DNA of 64,000 nt from Candidatus Bathyarchaeota archaeon A05DMB-4 (GTDB lineage: Archaea > Thermoproteota > Bathyarchaeia > Bathyarchaeales > SOJC01). The notes below the pieces were generated by a model, which had not been told where the DNA came from, did not search any database, and worked only from the letters and a program-made list of their open reading frames with translations. Position numbers and translations under genes: made by a program. The DNA lies in NCBI GenBank assembly GCA_019685575.1, contig JABFQO010000006.1, positions 1 through 64,000 of the forward strand, written 5' to 3'. Each line of letters opens with the position of its first letter. Position 1 is the first letter of the stretch. Of the stretch, positions 9,942 through 17,614 are shown piece after piece.

Positions 9942-10854
9942 GGTGTTTGATTGCCGTCAAGATGTCTTCTGGGTTTTTGTACGTTTTTTTGGGCAGGTCT
10001 TTTATCAAGTCATCCAAGCGTGTTTGTTTGCCGTCTTCTAATTCCACAAGCCTCCAACCGAGTCTTTTGTGCATGAGGGCTTTCGTTACGGGATACTGGG
10101 TTTTCTCAACGACGGCTTTGACAGAGTCTAATCCGACTTTGCTTGTGATTTTCGGGAATTCGCCCTTTTGCAAAAACTGCTGGAAACGCACAGCGTCCTC
10201 AAACATTGCAAGGTTGTTGAAAAGCACGTATGTTTCTTTGCCTTTGTCTTCGAAAGCATTCGCGACCGTTTTTAGTTTTTCTAATTCTTCGTTCGTATAC
10301 TGATAGTAGTACATAGCTTTCCCGAGACCGTGAAGCCGAAAGTAGGCAACTTTGTTTGTGTACGCTGGTAACGCTTTAAAAGGGTCTGTAACATGCGAAA
10401 CGTCAACCTCTCGCAACGCCTCTGCAAGTCTTCGCCTAACGTTCGGCGTTTCCCATTCTGAACCGCGCGTCTCCCATATTATAAGCAAATCGTCTCTAGG
10501 AACGGTTTTGAAGAAATCTTTCGCCGCGTCAAGTCTGTCTGGCGTGAACGAAGCCGCTGTTTGGATTAGCAAAATTTTTGCCTTTAACAGTTTGCAGATG
10601 ATTTTTGTTTGTTCAAAGGCTTTCAAGCATGGCTCTGTTGTGTTGAGTTTGTGTTGGTGGCTTATGGATTTGTTCGCCTTCACCGTGAACTCAAAATCCG
10701 TGGGTGCTGTTTCTCGCCATTTTTCTACGGTTGCCGTTTTTGGGATTTCATAGAAAGTTTTGTTTATTTCAACGAGCCTAAAACGGGCATAATACTGGTC
10801 CATAGCGACTGGATAACCGCAACAGCCAACCTTTATCATCTCAGAATCGCACAA
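9928..10854 (-). CDS. DUF72 (YecE-like) family protein
   Basis: A TIM-barrel-like DUF72 protein, 308 aa, widespread in archaea and bacteria but of unknown function. The family pattern is seen as IKVGCCGYP near the N-terminus, then FRLVEINKTFY, FEFTVKANKSISH in the middle and VAYFRLHGLG toward the C-terminal half. Length is slightly above average because of a Lys-rich C-terminal extension (KDLPKKTYKNPEDIL). The start may be at M1 or at the internal Met six residues on. It converges with sfsA. Confidence 0.85.
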   Translation of the reverse strand: MCDSEMIKVGCCGYPVAMDQYYARFRLVEINKTFYEIPKTATVEKWRETAPTDFEFTVKANKSISHQHKLNTTEPCLKAFEQTKIICKLLKAKILLIQTAASFTPDRLDAAKDFFKTVPRDDLLIIWETRGSEWETPNVRRRLAEALREVDVSHVTDPFKALPAYTNKVAYFRLHGLGKAMYYYQYTNEELEKLKTVANAFEDKGKETYVLFNNLAMFEDAVRFQQFLQKGEFPKITSKVGLDSVKAVVEKTQYPVTKALMHKRLGWRLVELEDGKQTRLDDLIKDLPKKTYKNPEDILTAIKHLKET

Positions 10855-10924
10855 TAGAATTCAGCATAAGCAGTGGAATATAAACAATTAACTGTCCGCG
10901 TAGGGATAATGGAGACGTACATGT

Positions 10925-11626
10925 ATGGAGCCGTTTTTAAGTTGGAGCACCGAAGCGTCAACACGATTCCCAAACTTGCTCGTCTGCACCGGCATTATCC
11001 ATAACGTGAAAGTAGAGCGTGACGCAAAAAGAACGGACATGCTAAAACAATCGATCCTAGCAAGGATGCGGCAAAACTACAGAATAGAACAACTAAAAGA
11101 CGATCCGATCGTGCGCGCCTACCGTGATCTCTACTGGTCGCTTGGCATAGATCCCACTAAAATCAGACCATCCGGAGAAGCCCTGCTCAGAAGAACGCTT
11201 CATGGAACGGATATTCCCACCATATCAAACGTCGTCGACGCCTACAACCTCGCCTCGCTTGAAACAATAATCCCCCTCAGCGGATTCGACTTGGACAAAA
11301 TTAAGCCTCCGCTAAAAATACGCTTTTCAAACGAAACCGACGAATTCCGGGGAATAGGCATGGACACTCCTACGAAATTAATAAAGAAAGTGTTGCTTGT
11401 GGCTGACGAAAACCAGATTATATGCATTTACCCTTACCGAGACGCTGACGCCACCAAAATCACGGAAAAAACAAGAAACGTACTAATAATAGGCTACGGC
11501 GCACCAACCATCAAGAAAAACCAACTTGTAAACGCAGTGGAAAAGGCTTTAACACACATCGAAAACGTCGCTGGAGGCGTCAAAGAAACAGTAAACGTTT
11601 TCCCATCAAACCCACAACTTAGCTAA
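10925..11626 (+). CDS. B3/B4 tRNA-binding domain protein
   Basis: A free-standing B3/B4 domain, the fold that edits misacylated tRNA in the beta subunit of phenylalanyl-tRNA synthetase. The 233-aa protein contains YRDLYWSLGIDPTKIRPS, then ALLRRTLHG, NVVDAYNLASLET and DEFRGIGMDTP, the usual order in COG3382 proteins. It could deacylate a mischarged tRNA or bind another RNA. It lies one base before the pyrF start and is probably cotranscribed with it, though no functional link is known. Confidence 0.8.
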   Translation: MEPFLSWSTEASTRFPNLLVCTGIIHNVKVERDAKRTDMLKQSILARMRQNYRIEQLKDDPIVRAYRDLYWSLGIDPTKIRPSGEALLRRTLHGTDIPTISNVVDAYNLASLETIIPLSGFDLDKIKPPLKIRFSNETDEFRGIGMDTPTKLIKKVLLVADENQIICIYPYRDADATKITEKTRNVLIIGYGAPTIKKNQLVNAVEKALTHIENVAGGVKETVNVFPSNPQLS

Positions 11627-11627
11627 G

Positions 11628-12398
11628 GTGCCAAAAATGGCGTTCAAAGCCAAAATGGAACGTTCAGCGAAAAAGAAAGGTTCCAACATAATCCTCGCAC
11701 TCGACCTTGAGGCACGATCCACTCGTACGCTTCTGTTACAAAGCATAAAACTCCTAGAAACGGTGCATCCCTACGTATGCGCAGTGAAACTAAACCACCA
11801 TCTCATCCTACCATTGGGACTGTTTGACGGCGTCCAAAAAATTCTCAAAAAAACAATTGCCTACGAGTTGCCCACGATAATGGATTGCAAGATTAACGAT
11901 ATAGGTAACACCAACAGAGTCATCGCTGAAAACTATTACAACGCCGGGTTCGACGCAGTCATAGCCAACCCGTTCGTCGGATGGGAAGAAGGCCTAGAAC
12001 CAGTCTTCGAAATCGCCCAACAAAAAAAGAGAGGCGTCATACTCTTATGTTACATGAGCCATAAAGCCTCATGGGAAGGCTACGGGCAAATCGTCAAAAA
12101 AGACGACAAAAAACAACTACCTCAATACGTCGCCTTTGCACAGAAAGCGCTAGAATGGAACGCCGATGGCGTCGTAGTGGGCGCCACTTACCCTGAAAAA
12201 ATAAAAGAAGTTCACAAAATCCTAAACGATAAGGTGCCCATCTATTCGCCCGGAGTTGGCACCCAAGGCGGTGTCGTCCAATCGACTGTTGAAGCTGGTG
12301 CTCGCTACTTAATCGTAGGGAGAACCATAATTAACGCGCCTAATCCTGAAAAAGCGGCCAAACAGTTACGGGACACGGTTAACAGAGTCAAACAATAA
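11628..12398 (+). CDS. pyrF: Orotidine 5'-phosphate decarboxylase
   Basis: Decarboxylates OMP to UMP, the last step of de novo pyrimidine synthesis. The TIM-barrel catalytic motif DxKxxD is DCKINDIGNT with D86, K88 and D91. SPGVGTQGG and the phosphate-binding YLIVGRTII are near the C-terminus. The N-terminal strand IILALDLE is normal. At 256 aa it is close to archaeal PyrF. GTG 11628 directly follows the stop of the B3/B4 gene; ATG 11637 is the alternative. pyrH, for the next phosphorylation step, lies at 29.8 kb. Confidence 0.93.
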   Translation: MPKMAFKAKMERSAKKKGSNIILALDLEARSTRTLLLQSIKLLETVHPYVCAVKLNHHLILPLGLFDGVQKILKKTIAYELPTIMDCKINDIGNTNRVIAENYYNAGFDAVIANPFVGWEEGLEPVFEIAQQKKRGVILLCYMSHKASWEGYGQIVKKDDKKQLPQYVAFAQKALEWNADGVVVGATYPEKIKEVHKILNDKVPIYSPGVGTQGGVVQSTVEAGARYLIVGRTIINAPNPEKAAKQLRDTVNRVKQ

Positions 12399-12405
12399 AA
12401 CTAAC

Positions 12406-12561
12406 TTATTCGCCTCTTTCTCGTCTCCAGAGCTCCTTTTTTAGCATGTCGCGCACCGCGGAACGAATAGCGGCGCTTCGGCTGGGATACAAGTTTGCTC
12501 GTACGAGTTCGTCAAGGCCCTCAAGATAGGCCTCGGGAAGAAGAACCGTGACAAGTTTCAT
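12406..12561 (-). CDS. Small ribbon-helix-helix (CopG/Arc-like) protein
   Basis: A 51-aa protein starting MKLVTVLLPEAYLEGLDELV and ending in a basic stretch (KKELWRRERGE). The pattern of a beta strand (KLVTVLLP) followed by two helices with SRSAAIRSAVRDML is a ribbon-helix-helix DNA-binding domain. The ATG at 12561 has a good ribosome site, GGGTGAA, just upstream. It is convergent with pyrF and lies 68 bases downstream of an unknown 111-aa gene on the same strand. It probably acts as a dimeric transcription regulator; the target is unknown. Confidence 0.78.
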   Translation of the reverse strand: MKLVTVLLPEAYLEGLDELVRANLYPSRSAAIRSAVRDMLKKELWRRERGE

Positions 12562-12629
12562 TTCATTTCACCCTTCAGCATGTTATGTAGATATTACGTT
12601 GCAAATATAGAATTTGCTCCTAAACCTGT

Positions 12630-12965
12630 TTATTTTTCTAAGTAAAGCTCCTTTAACAGTTTAGGGTAAGTCTTGTAAACGTCCTCTAAATAAAGTCCTG
12701 AATTCTTAACTTTGTTATGAAGCAACCCCGCGGCGACCATTGCTGTGCCTACAACGTCGCTTATGGTAGGGTCTGGGAAAAGAATGAGTGCCATGCCGAT
12801 TTTGACCAGTTTAGAATGGTTTTTTGATCGCCACAGCTTGTTTAGCGAACGTGTTTCTCGGGCGACGCTCTTCAAGTTGTCGTTGAGGATTTCGCTCATT
12901 TCAACATAGTCTTTATTTATCTCACGCAGTATTTCGATGTTGTCTTTGAGTTCTTTAGTCTTCAC
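12630..12965 (-). CDS. Conserved hypothetical protein, coiled coil plus hydrophobic hairpin
   Basis: 111 aa, not recognised as a named family. The first 60 residues are charged and heptad-like (KELKDNIEILREINKDYVEM and onward), suggesting a coiled coil. Residues about 65-95 are hydrophobic with GMALILFPDPTISDVVGTAMVAAGLL, possibly one or two membrane or buried helices. The C-terminus is charged. The gene reads toward the small RHH gene and may be in one transcript with it. Confidence 0.55.
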   Translation of the reverse strand: MKTKELKDNIEILREINKDYVEMSEILNDNLKSVARETRSLNKLWRSKNHSKLVKIGMALILFPDPTISDVVGTAMVAAGLLHNKVKNSGLYLEDVYKTYPKLLKELYLEK

Positions 12966-13176
12966 GGTTCACACCAGCAACACAAGAAACTTTCTCTCTA
13001 ATATCATGTCTCTCTACTGAAAAACTTAGCGTTACAAAAACCTCGATGCTTTGCTTTGTACCACGCTGTTTTGCGAAGTGAGCTTTAATTGTTGATGAAA
13101 AAAACTTGCTTGTGGTTTTTTCTTTTTGAAGGGAATGTGGAAAAAATGTCGGGTAGCGCTTATGAGGGGAGGTTAA

Positions 13177-13665
13177 GTGTTTTATAGTGAGAAACCTAAA
13201 AATATCAAATCCGAGGTGCCGCACGTGTCCAAACGTCATGCGTACATTTTGATAACCGCGGAAAACTGGTGGAATAGACGTTGCATTCAAAGTAAAGCGG
13301 GAAAGGTGTTCCAAGTGTTCGTGCGCCACGGCTACGTCGGGCCACTTCAAGCCGAACTGCTTCTTTTCTACGTGAAAAACCCTGTACGCGAACTTCGAGG
13401 CAAAGCAGAGTTTGTTGAACGTATCACGGGAAACGCGGAGGAATTGTGGAATAAATACGGCAACGAAACCGTTTTCGAGAATTATGGAGAATACAAGGAG
13501 TTCTTGGGCGACCAGACAAAGACAACTTTCATTCGGTTCAAAAACCTTCAAGAACTCGAAAAACCAAAACCACTCAAATTTCTTCTAGAAAAACTCGGCG
13601 GGTCGATGCTGGCACGTAGCGGTAAATACATCAACAAAGAATTAGCAAACACGTTAACCACGTGA
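13177..13665 (+). CDS. Probable PUA/ASCH-fold protein (DUF365-like)
   Basis: 162 aa. The central part (VFVRHGYVGPLQAELLLFY, then RGKAEFVERITGNAEELWN and KTTFIRFKNL) has the strand pattern and the GKAEFVE core of PUA/ASCH-type RNA-binding domains, as in archaeal DUF365 proteins. This is a resemblance by eye. The GTG start at 13177 follows GGGGAGG at 13166-13172; GTG at 13225 would give a shorter N-terminus. It ends 12 bases before the GMP-synthase-like gene, so cotranscription is likely. An RNA-related or nucleotide-modification role would fit. Confidence 0.55.
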   Translation: MFYSEKPKNIKSEVPHVSKRHAYILITAENWWNRRCIQSKAGKVFQVFVRHGYVGPLQAELLLFYVKNPVRELRGKAEFVERITGNAEELWNKYGNETVFENYGEYKEFLGDQTKTTFIRFKNLQELEKPKPLKFLLEKLGGSMLARSGKYINKELANTLTT

Positions 13666-13677
13666 GGAGTTGCACGT

Positions 13678-14880
13678 ATGAAAGCGTTCGAACCAGAACA
13701 ATTCGTTAATGCGCAAGTCAAAAAGATGCAAGAAATCATCGGCAAAGAAAAAGCATTAATCGCGGTCTCGGGCGGGGTTGACAGCAGCACGTGCGCCGTA
13801 CTGACGCACAAAGCCATAGGAAACAACCTCGTCTGCGTCATGTTGGATGATGCTTTTATGCGTGAAGGTGAACCTGAAAGAGTAGCCCAACTTCTAGGTC
13901 AGCCTCCTTTAAACTTGCCCATGCGGGTAGTCAATGTTAGAAGCCGTTTTCTCCGTGCTCTTAGAGGGCTGCGTGACGCAGAGGAAAAGAGGAAAGCCTT
14001 TCGCGAAACTTTTTACAAAGTCCTAGGCGAAACCGCGAAAAAAGAAAACTGCCGGTTGCTTGTGCAAGGTACGATCCTCGCTGACATACAAGAAACCACG
14101 GGCGGAATCAAAACTCAACACAATGTTTTGGAGCAGATGGGGATAAACCCGCTTGAAAAATTTGGGTTCAAAATCGTCGAGCCGTTGGCTTCTTTGTATA
14201 AGGAGCAAGTGCGAATGGTCGCCCGTTACCTAGGCATCCCGAAGGAAATATCCGAACGTCAGCCTTTTCCGGGTCCAGGTTTGTCTGTTAGGGTTGTTGG
14301 TAGAATCAAAAGCGACAAACTGCAGACGTTAAAGAAAGCCACGGCTATCGCTGAAGCAAAACTGGCGCAACACAAGCCAAGTCAATACTTCGCGGTAATT
14401 ATGGACAATGTTGAAACGCCACAGAACCGCAGTCGTAGGCATATTCAAGAAACCGTTGCGCGGTCGCTTAACGTGCCCGCGAGAAATGTTGCCGTTAAAA
14501 TTTTTCTTGATAAGGCTACGGGTATAAAGGGCGGGCGGCGTATTTACGGCGACGTTGCGTGTGTTAAGGTGCAGGAGGCTAACGGCAGGATTTATCGCCC
14601 TTCGATAAAAATGTTGGAAGCGCTGCAGACAAAAATAGTCACTGAAAATCCCTCGTTCACACGAGTATTCTACGCGGTCAATGAGAAGGAAAGAAAACAG
14701 CCCTATGTCATCGCGCTTAGGGCAATACAAACAGTTGACTTTCTCACGGCGGAAGTAAGCAACATTCCATGGGTTACGTTGGGCGAAATCGCTGATGAAA
14801 TTCTTAAAAAATGTCCCAAAGTGGCTTGTGTGTGTTATGACGTGACGCCTAAGCCACCTGCGACTGTGGAAATGGAGTAG
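13678..14880 (+). CDS. GMP synthase-like PP-loop ATPase without amidotransferase domain
   Basis: A 400-aa homologue of the synthetase half of GMP synthase (GuaA subunit B). The PP-loop is SGGVDSS at 31-37. The REGEPERVAQLL, QGTILADIQET, KTQHNV and QPFPGPGLSVR motifs follow, and the family end motif reads YDVTPKPPATVEME. It is some 85 residues longer than archaeal GuaAb, with the extra part in the C-terminal half. No glutaminase partner lies beside it, and a complete GuaA is encoded at 46523-48067. It may be a specialised paralogue with another nucleotide substrate or ammonia source. Identity as a family member is firm; function is not. Confidence 0.75.
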   Translation: MKAFEPEQFVNAQVKKMQEIIGKEKALIAVSGGVDSSTCAVLTHKAIGNNLVCVMLDDAFMREGEPERVAQLLGQPPLNLPMRVVNVRSRFLRALRGLRDAEEKRKAFRETFYKVLGETAKKENCRLLVQGTILADIQETTGGIKTQHNVLEQMGINPLEKFGFKIVEPLASLYKEQVRMVARYLGIPKEISERQPFPGPGLSVRVVGRIKSDKLQTLKKATAIAEAKLAQHKPSQYFAVIMDNVETPQNRSRRHIQETVARSLNVPARNVAVKIFLDKATGIKGGRRIYGDVACVKVQEANGRIYRPSIKMLEALQTKIVTENPSFTRVFYAVNEKERKQPYVIALRAIQTVDFLTAEVSNIPWVTLGEIADEILKKCPKVACVCYDVTPKPPATVEME

Positions 14881-14945
14881 GGCAACCTTTTTAGGAAATA
14901 CATGAGCATCGTCTACACTGTAGAAAAGTTTGAGGTGTCAGCACA

Positions 14946-15266
14946 GTGCGAGTAAGAGTGCAAAGAATCGAATCCATCCGCGACCCTGAAGGAAACCTTG
15001 GCAAGCGAATAGAACTCGTAGAAGAACGCCCCACGCCACGGTTCGCAATCAGGCCTGCTACTGAAGAAGGACGGATGGTGCAAGACGTCGTCCAAGCGCT
15101 TCAGCAGCAACTTCCCGTGATGACCATGCAAGGAAGCATCGCCTTTCCTAAAATAGTGCTCTTTCTCACGGAACAAGAATACGACGAGTTGGGCATAACT
15201 TTCGACGTGAACCAAATCTACGAAGTGGAATTAACAAACAACACCATTAAATTCAAGAAAACCTAG
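14946..15266 (+). CDS. Small conserved archaeal protein, possibly arcadin-1-like
   Basis: 106 aa starting at GTG 14946, with GAGGTG about nine bases upstream. The protein has an N-terminal strand (MRVRVQRIESIRDPEGN), a basic loop (RPTPRFAIRPATEEGRM), a helix and two C-terminal strands. The overall pattern resembles arcadin-1, the small protein that accompanies the actin homologue crenactin in some TACK archaea. I hold this only tentatively, and no crenactin gene is in the window. It ends five bases from a convergent hypothetical gene. Confidence 0.4.
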   Translation: MRVRVQRIESIRDPEGNLGKRIELVEERPTPRFAIRPATEEGRMVQDVVQALQQQLPVMTMQGSIAFPKIVLFLTEQEYDELGITFDVNQIYEVELTNNTIKFKKT

Positions 15267-15270
15267 TTCT

Positions 15271-15612
15271 CTAAGCCGGCATGCACAGTTCTTTCCGAAT
15301 GTCCTGCAGTCCTGAATACTCTGGATGGAAAGAAAGCACGAACATCATGTTTCTAATCGCCTTGTAAATGTCCTCTTCGCCCCAGTTTTTTCCCCAGTCA
15401 CAGTAAACCGGCGTCTCTTCGCCGTCTTCATTCCTGTAATAAACGTAAACTGAGAGAATCTTTTTCGTAGAGGCAACTTCTATTCCTAGGCTTAATGACT
15501 TGGCGATCTTGGCTACTGCAGAGTTGATTATTTTTAGGCGGTTGTCGTGGTTTGAGAAACGTGAAGTGTAGATTAGAAGTTTTCCGTTGGCGGCGTACAT
15601 GTTGCTTCCCAT
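15271..15612 (-). CDS. Hypothetical protein
   Basis: About 113 aa from the ATG at 15612. The frame is open further upstream, but a TATA-like CTTTTAAAAG near 15632-15641 predicts transcription from about 15612, so a leaderless start there fits best. The sequence has alternating strands and helices (KLLIYTSRF, KIINSAVAKIAKSL, LSVYVYYRNEDGEE) and one conserved-looking YCDWGKNWGEEDIYKAIRNMM. No family is recognised and there is no signal peptide or membrane segment. Convergent with the preceding gene. Confidence 0.55.
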   Translation of the reverse strand: MGSNMYAANGKLLIYTSRFSNHDNRLKIINSAVAKIAKSLSLGIEVASTKKILSVYVYYRNEDGEETPVYCDWGKNWGEEDIYKAIRNMMFVLSFHPEYSGLQDIRKELCMPA

Positions 15613-15747
15613 GAAAGACTCGGTTTTTGGGCTTTTAAAAGGCTCGGACCAACGACACAAAAGAGAGCGGAGAGAGTCGAGTGAAACTATTCTCGAAAAA
15701 CTTCATTTTTGCCAATAGCACATATTGTGAACAAAGGCGAGACCCCC

Positions 15748-16023
15748 TTGAAAACTAGAGCCCACGTTTTCGTGAGCGGGAGAGTGCAAGGTGTCTTTTT
15801 CCGAGACGAAACCCGCAGACAAGCCATTAAACACAACGTGACGGGTTGGGTACGCAACACGCACGACGGTAGAGTAGAAGCGGTTTTTGAAGGCGAACAA
15901 GAAGACGTAGAAAAACTTGTAGAATTCTGCCGAAAAGGACCACCATACGCAAAAGTAACAAACGTCGAAGTGACGCTGGAGGAATTCGTAGGGGAATTCA
16001 AAGACTTTAGGATTCGTTTTTGA
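15748..16023 (+). CDS. acyP: Acylphosphatase
   Basis: Hydrolyses acyl phosphates such as 1,3-bisphosphoglycerate and acetyl phosphate. Starting from TTG 15748 gives the standard N-terminus [19 protein letters not shown] and a 91-aa product, the normal size. Catalytic R19 (in GRVQGVFFR) and N37 (in GWVRN) are both present. Earlier in-frame TTG/GTG codons at 15709 and 15727 would add a non-conserved tail. It converges on the next gene with 13 bases between stops. Confidence 0.93.
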   Translation: MKTRAHVFVSGRVQGVFFRDETRRQAIKHNVTGWVRNTHDGRVEAVFEGEQEDVEKLVEFCRKGPPYAKVTNVEVTLEEFVGEFKDFRIRF

Positions 16024-16036
16024 AGAAAACCTGCTT

Positions 16037-16444
16037 TCAACGAATTTCCTTTGGAATTCTGAAATGCGAATCTTTCCCAGCGCTTATGTACTCGCCACCC
16101 GCACCTCTTATAATCGAAGCGATTTTTGCGAAATTATCCGAACCCAAGTATTGGCGTGGTTTTATTATGATGTAATTTTCTTTTTCATTAAAATTCAACA
16201 ACCCCTCTAACTCACTAGGAAACATCCTTTTGACTTCTGGAATACCACGCATTCCAGGAGTTGGCGCAGGCGCAGGCACAGTTACAGGTTTCGGCGGCGA
16301 AGGCACCGTAGGCTTAGTGGACGGCAGCCCCATTGATCGGAGCAGTGTGACGATTTCTTGAAGGTCACCAAGGACGCCTCTCAAGATAATCAGCATTTCG
16401 TCGAGCCTTCGCAAAAGCTCTTCAACATCTGGCTTTTCGCTCAT
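16037..16444 (-). CDS. Hypothetical protein: coiled coil, Pro-rich linker, small C-terminal domain
   Basis: 135 aa in three parts. Residues 1-40 form an amphipathic helix (VEELLRRLDEMLIILRGVLG). Residues 41-65 are a Pro-rich linker with many PxP repeats. Residues 68-135 are a compact domain beginning MFPSELEGLLNF and containing YIIIKPRQYLGSDNFAKI and GGEYISAGKDSHFRIP. I have seen similar C-terminal domains attached to different N-termini in archaeal proteins, but know no function. The Lys/Arg-rich strands suggest nucleic-acid or protein binding. It is divergent from rtcA. Confidence 0.6.
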   Translation of the reverse strand: MSEKPDVEELLRRLDEMLIILRGVLGDLQEIVTLLRSMGLPSTKPTVPSPPKPVTVPAPAPTPGMRGIPEVKRMFPSELEGLLNFNEKENYIIIKPRQYLGSDNFAKIASIIRGAGGEYISAGKDSHFRIPKEIR

Positions 16445-16555
16445 AACGAGAACCTCACTCTACATATTCGTTTTAGACTCATATTTTATTCTTTTTATCG
16501 CAATGCAGAATAATCCCCTTAACATAAAATTCAACAAGAAACAGGGGAAGTGATC

Positions 16556-17596
16556 ATGCTCGAAGTCGACGGCAGCATAAAGAGCGGGAGCGGCACAATC
16601 CTCAGGCTAGCCGTAGCGTTGGCAAGTATCATTAACGAGCCCCTTCACATTTATAATATTCGCGCAAAACGAACTTCGCCCGGACTTCGACCTCAACATC
16701 TTGAAGCCGTGTTAACCGCCGCAAAAATCTGCAACGCCGAAGTAGAAGGCGCCACGGTGGGATCTCGCGAACTGTGGTTTAGGCCAAACAAAATTATTGG
16801 TGGCGAAATTGAAGCCCAAATTGGAACCGCGGGCAGCATTCCTATGCTTATTATGACGATTTTGCCGATTTGTGCTTACGCGGAGAAACCCGTGAAAGTG
16901 CACATCTCCAAGGGCGGCACAGACGTGATGCATTCGCCCACAATCAATTATCTGCGTTATGTGCTTCTGCCTGTGCTTAAGAGGATGGGTTTAACCGCAA
17001 AAATCACCATAGTCAAGTATGGGTACTATCCAAAAGGCATGGGCGAAGTTTATCTCGAAGTTCAGCCTTGCCGTAGGTTCACTCCGCTTAGGCTAGAGGA
17101 ATTTGGAAACGTAAAGTCTGTTGGGGGGCTTTCAGTTTGCACCTTCTTAGCCGAGAAGAACGTTGCCGCGCGGCAAGCGAAGGCGGCGAACGACATTTTA
17201 AGAATGCGTCACTGTGAAGCGCAGATTCAAGTGATTAACGACCAATCGAACCCGTTGCAGAAGGGCAGTTCTATCGTTTTGTGGGCGACAACGGATACTG
17301 GTGTGATTTTAGGCGGCGACGCTATTGGGGAGTTGGGCAAGCCCAGTGAAATTGTTGGCAGAGAAGCCGCGGAGAATTTGGCTTTAGAAATCGACGCTCA
17401 GGCGACAGTTGATGTGCATCTTGCGGATCTTCTTGTGCCTTACGTGGCGTTGGCTAAGGACGAGTCTGTGTACCTTACGCGTTCCATGACGCCTCATTTG
17501 GACACGAATATTTGGGTGGTGCAGGAACTCTTAGACGTCGAGTTCAGCGTAACCGTAGTGGGCTATCTTTACAAGATAAGAAAAGAGACCAGTTAA
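16556..17596 (+). CDS. rtcA: RNA 3'-terminal phosphate cyclase
   Basis: Converts an RNA 3'-phosphate to a 2',3'-cyclic phosphate using ATP. Family landmarks are SGSGTILRLAVALA near the N-terminus, the RTSPGLRPQHL loop, IGTAGSIPM, KGGTDVMHSP and YPKGMGEV. The C-terminal VDVHLADLLVPYVAL carries the adenylylated His. The 346-aa length is normal. ATG 16556 is chosen because AGGGGAAG ends six bases before it; GTG 16550 would overlap that site. It is followed 18 bases later by fau-1, another RNA-processing enzyme, so the two are a likely operon. Confidence 0.93.
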   Translation: MLEVDGSIKSGSGTILRLAVALASIINEPLHIYNIRAKRTSPGLRPQHLEAVLTAAKICNAEVEGATVGSRELWFRPNKIIGGEIEAQIGTAGSIPMLIMTILPICAYAEKPVKVHISKGGTDVMHSPTINYLRYVLLPVLKRMGLTAKITIVKYGYYPKGMGEVYLEVQPCRRFTPLRLEEFGNVKSVGGLSVCTFLAEKNVAARQAKAANDILRMRHCEAQIQVINDQSNPLQKGSSIVLWATTDTGVILGGDAIGELGKPSEIVGREAAENLALEIDAQATVDVHLADLLVPYVALAKDESVYLTRSMTPHLDTNIWVVQELLDVEFSVTVVGYLYKIRKETS

Positions 17597-17614
17597 CGAG
17601 GGAAGTTCAAAGAG

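Noticed and set aside
12406-12965. RHH protein plus 111-aa protein as a toxin-antitoxin pair
   Set aside because: The 111-aa protein has no toxin-like motif, and it is upstream and separated by 68 bases rather than overlapping the RHH gene. A plain regulator is the simpler reading.
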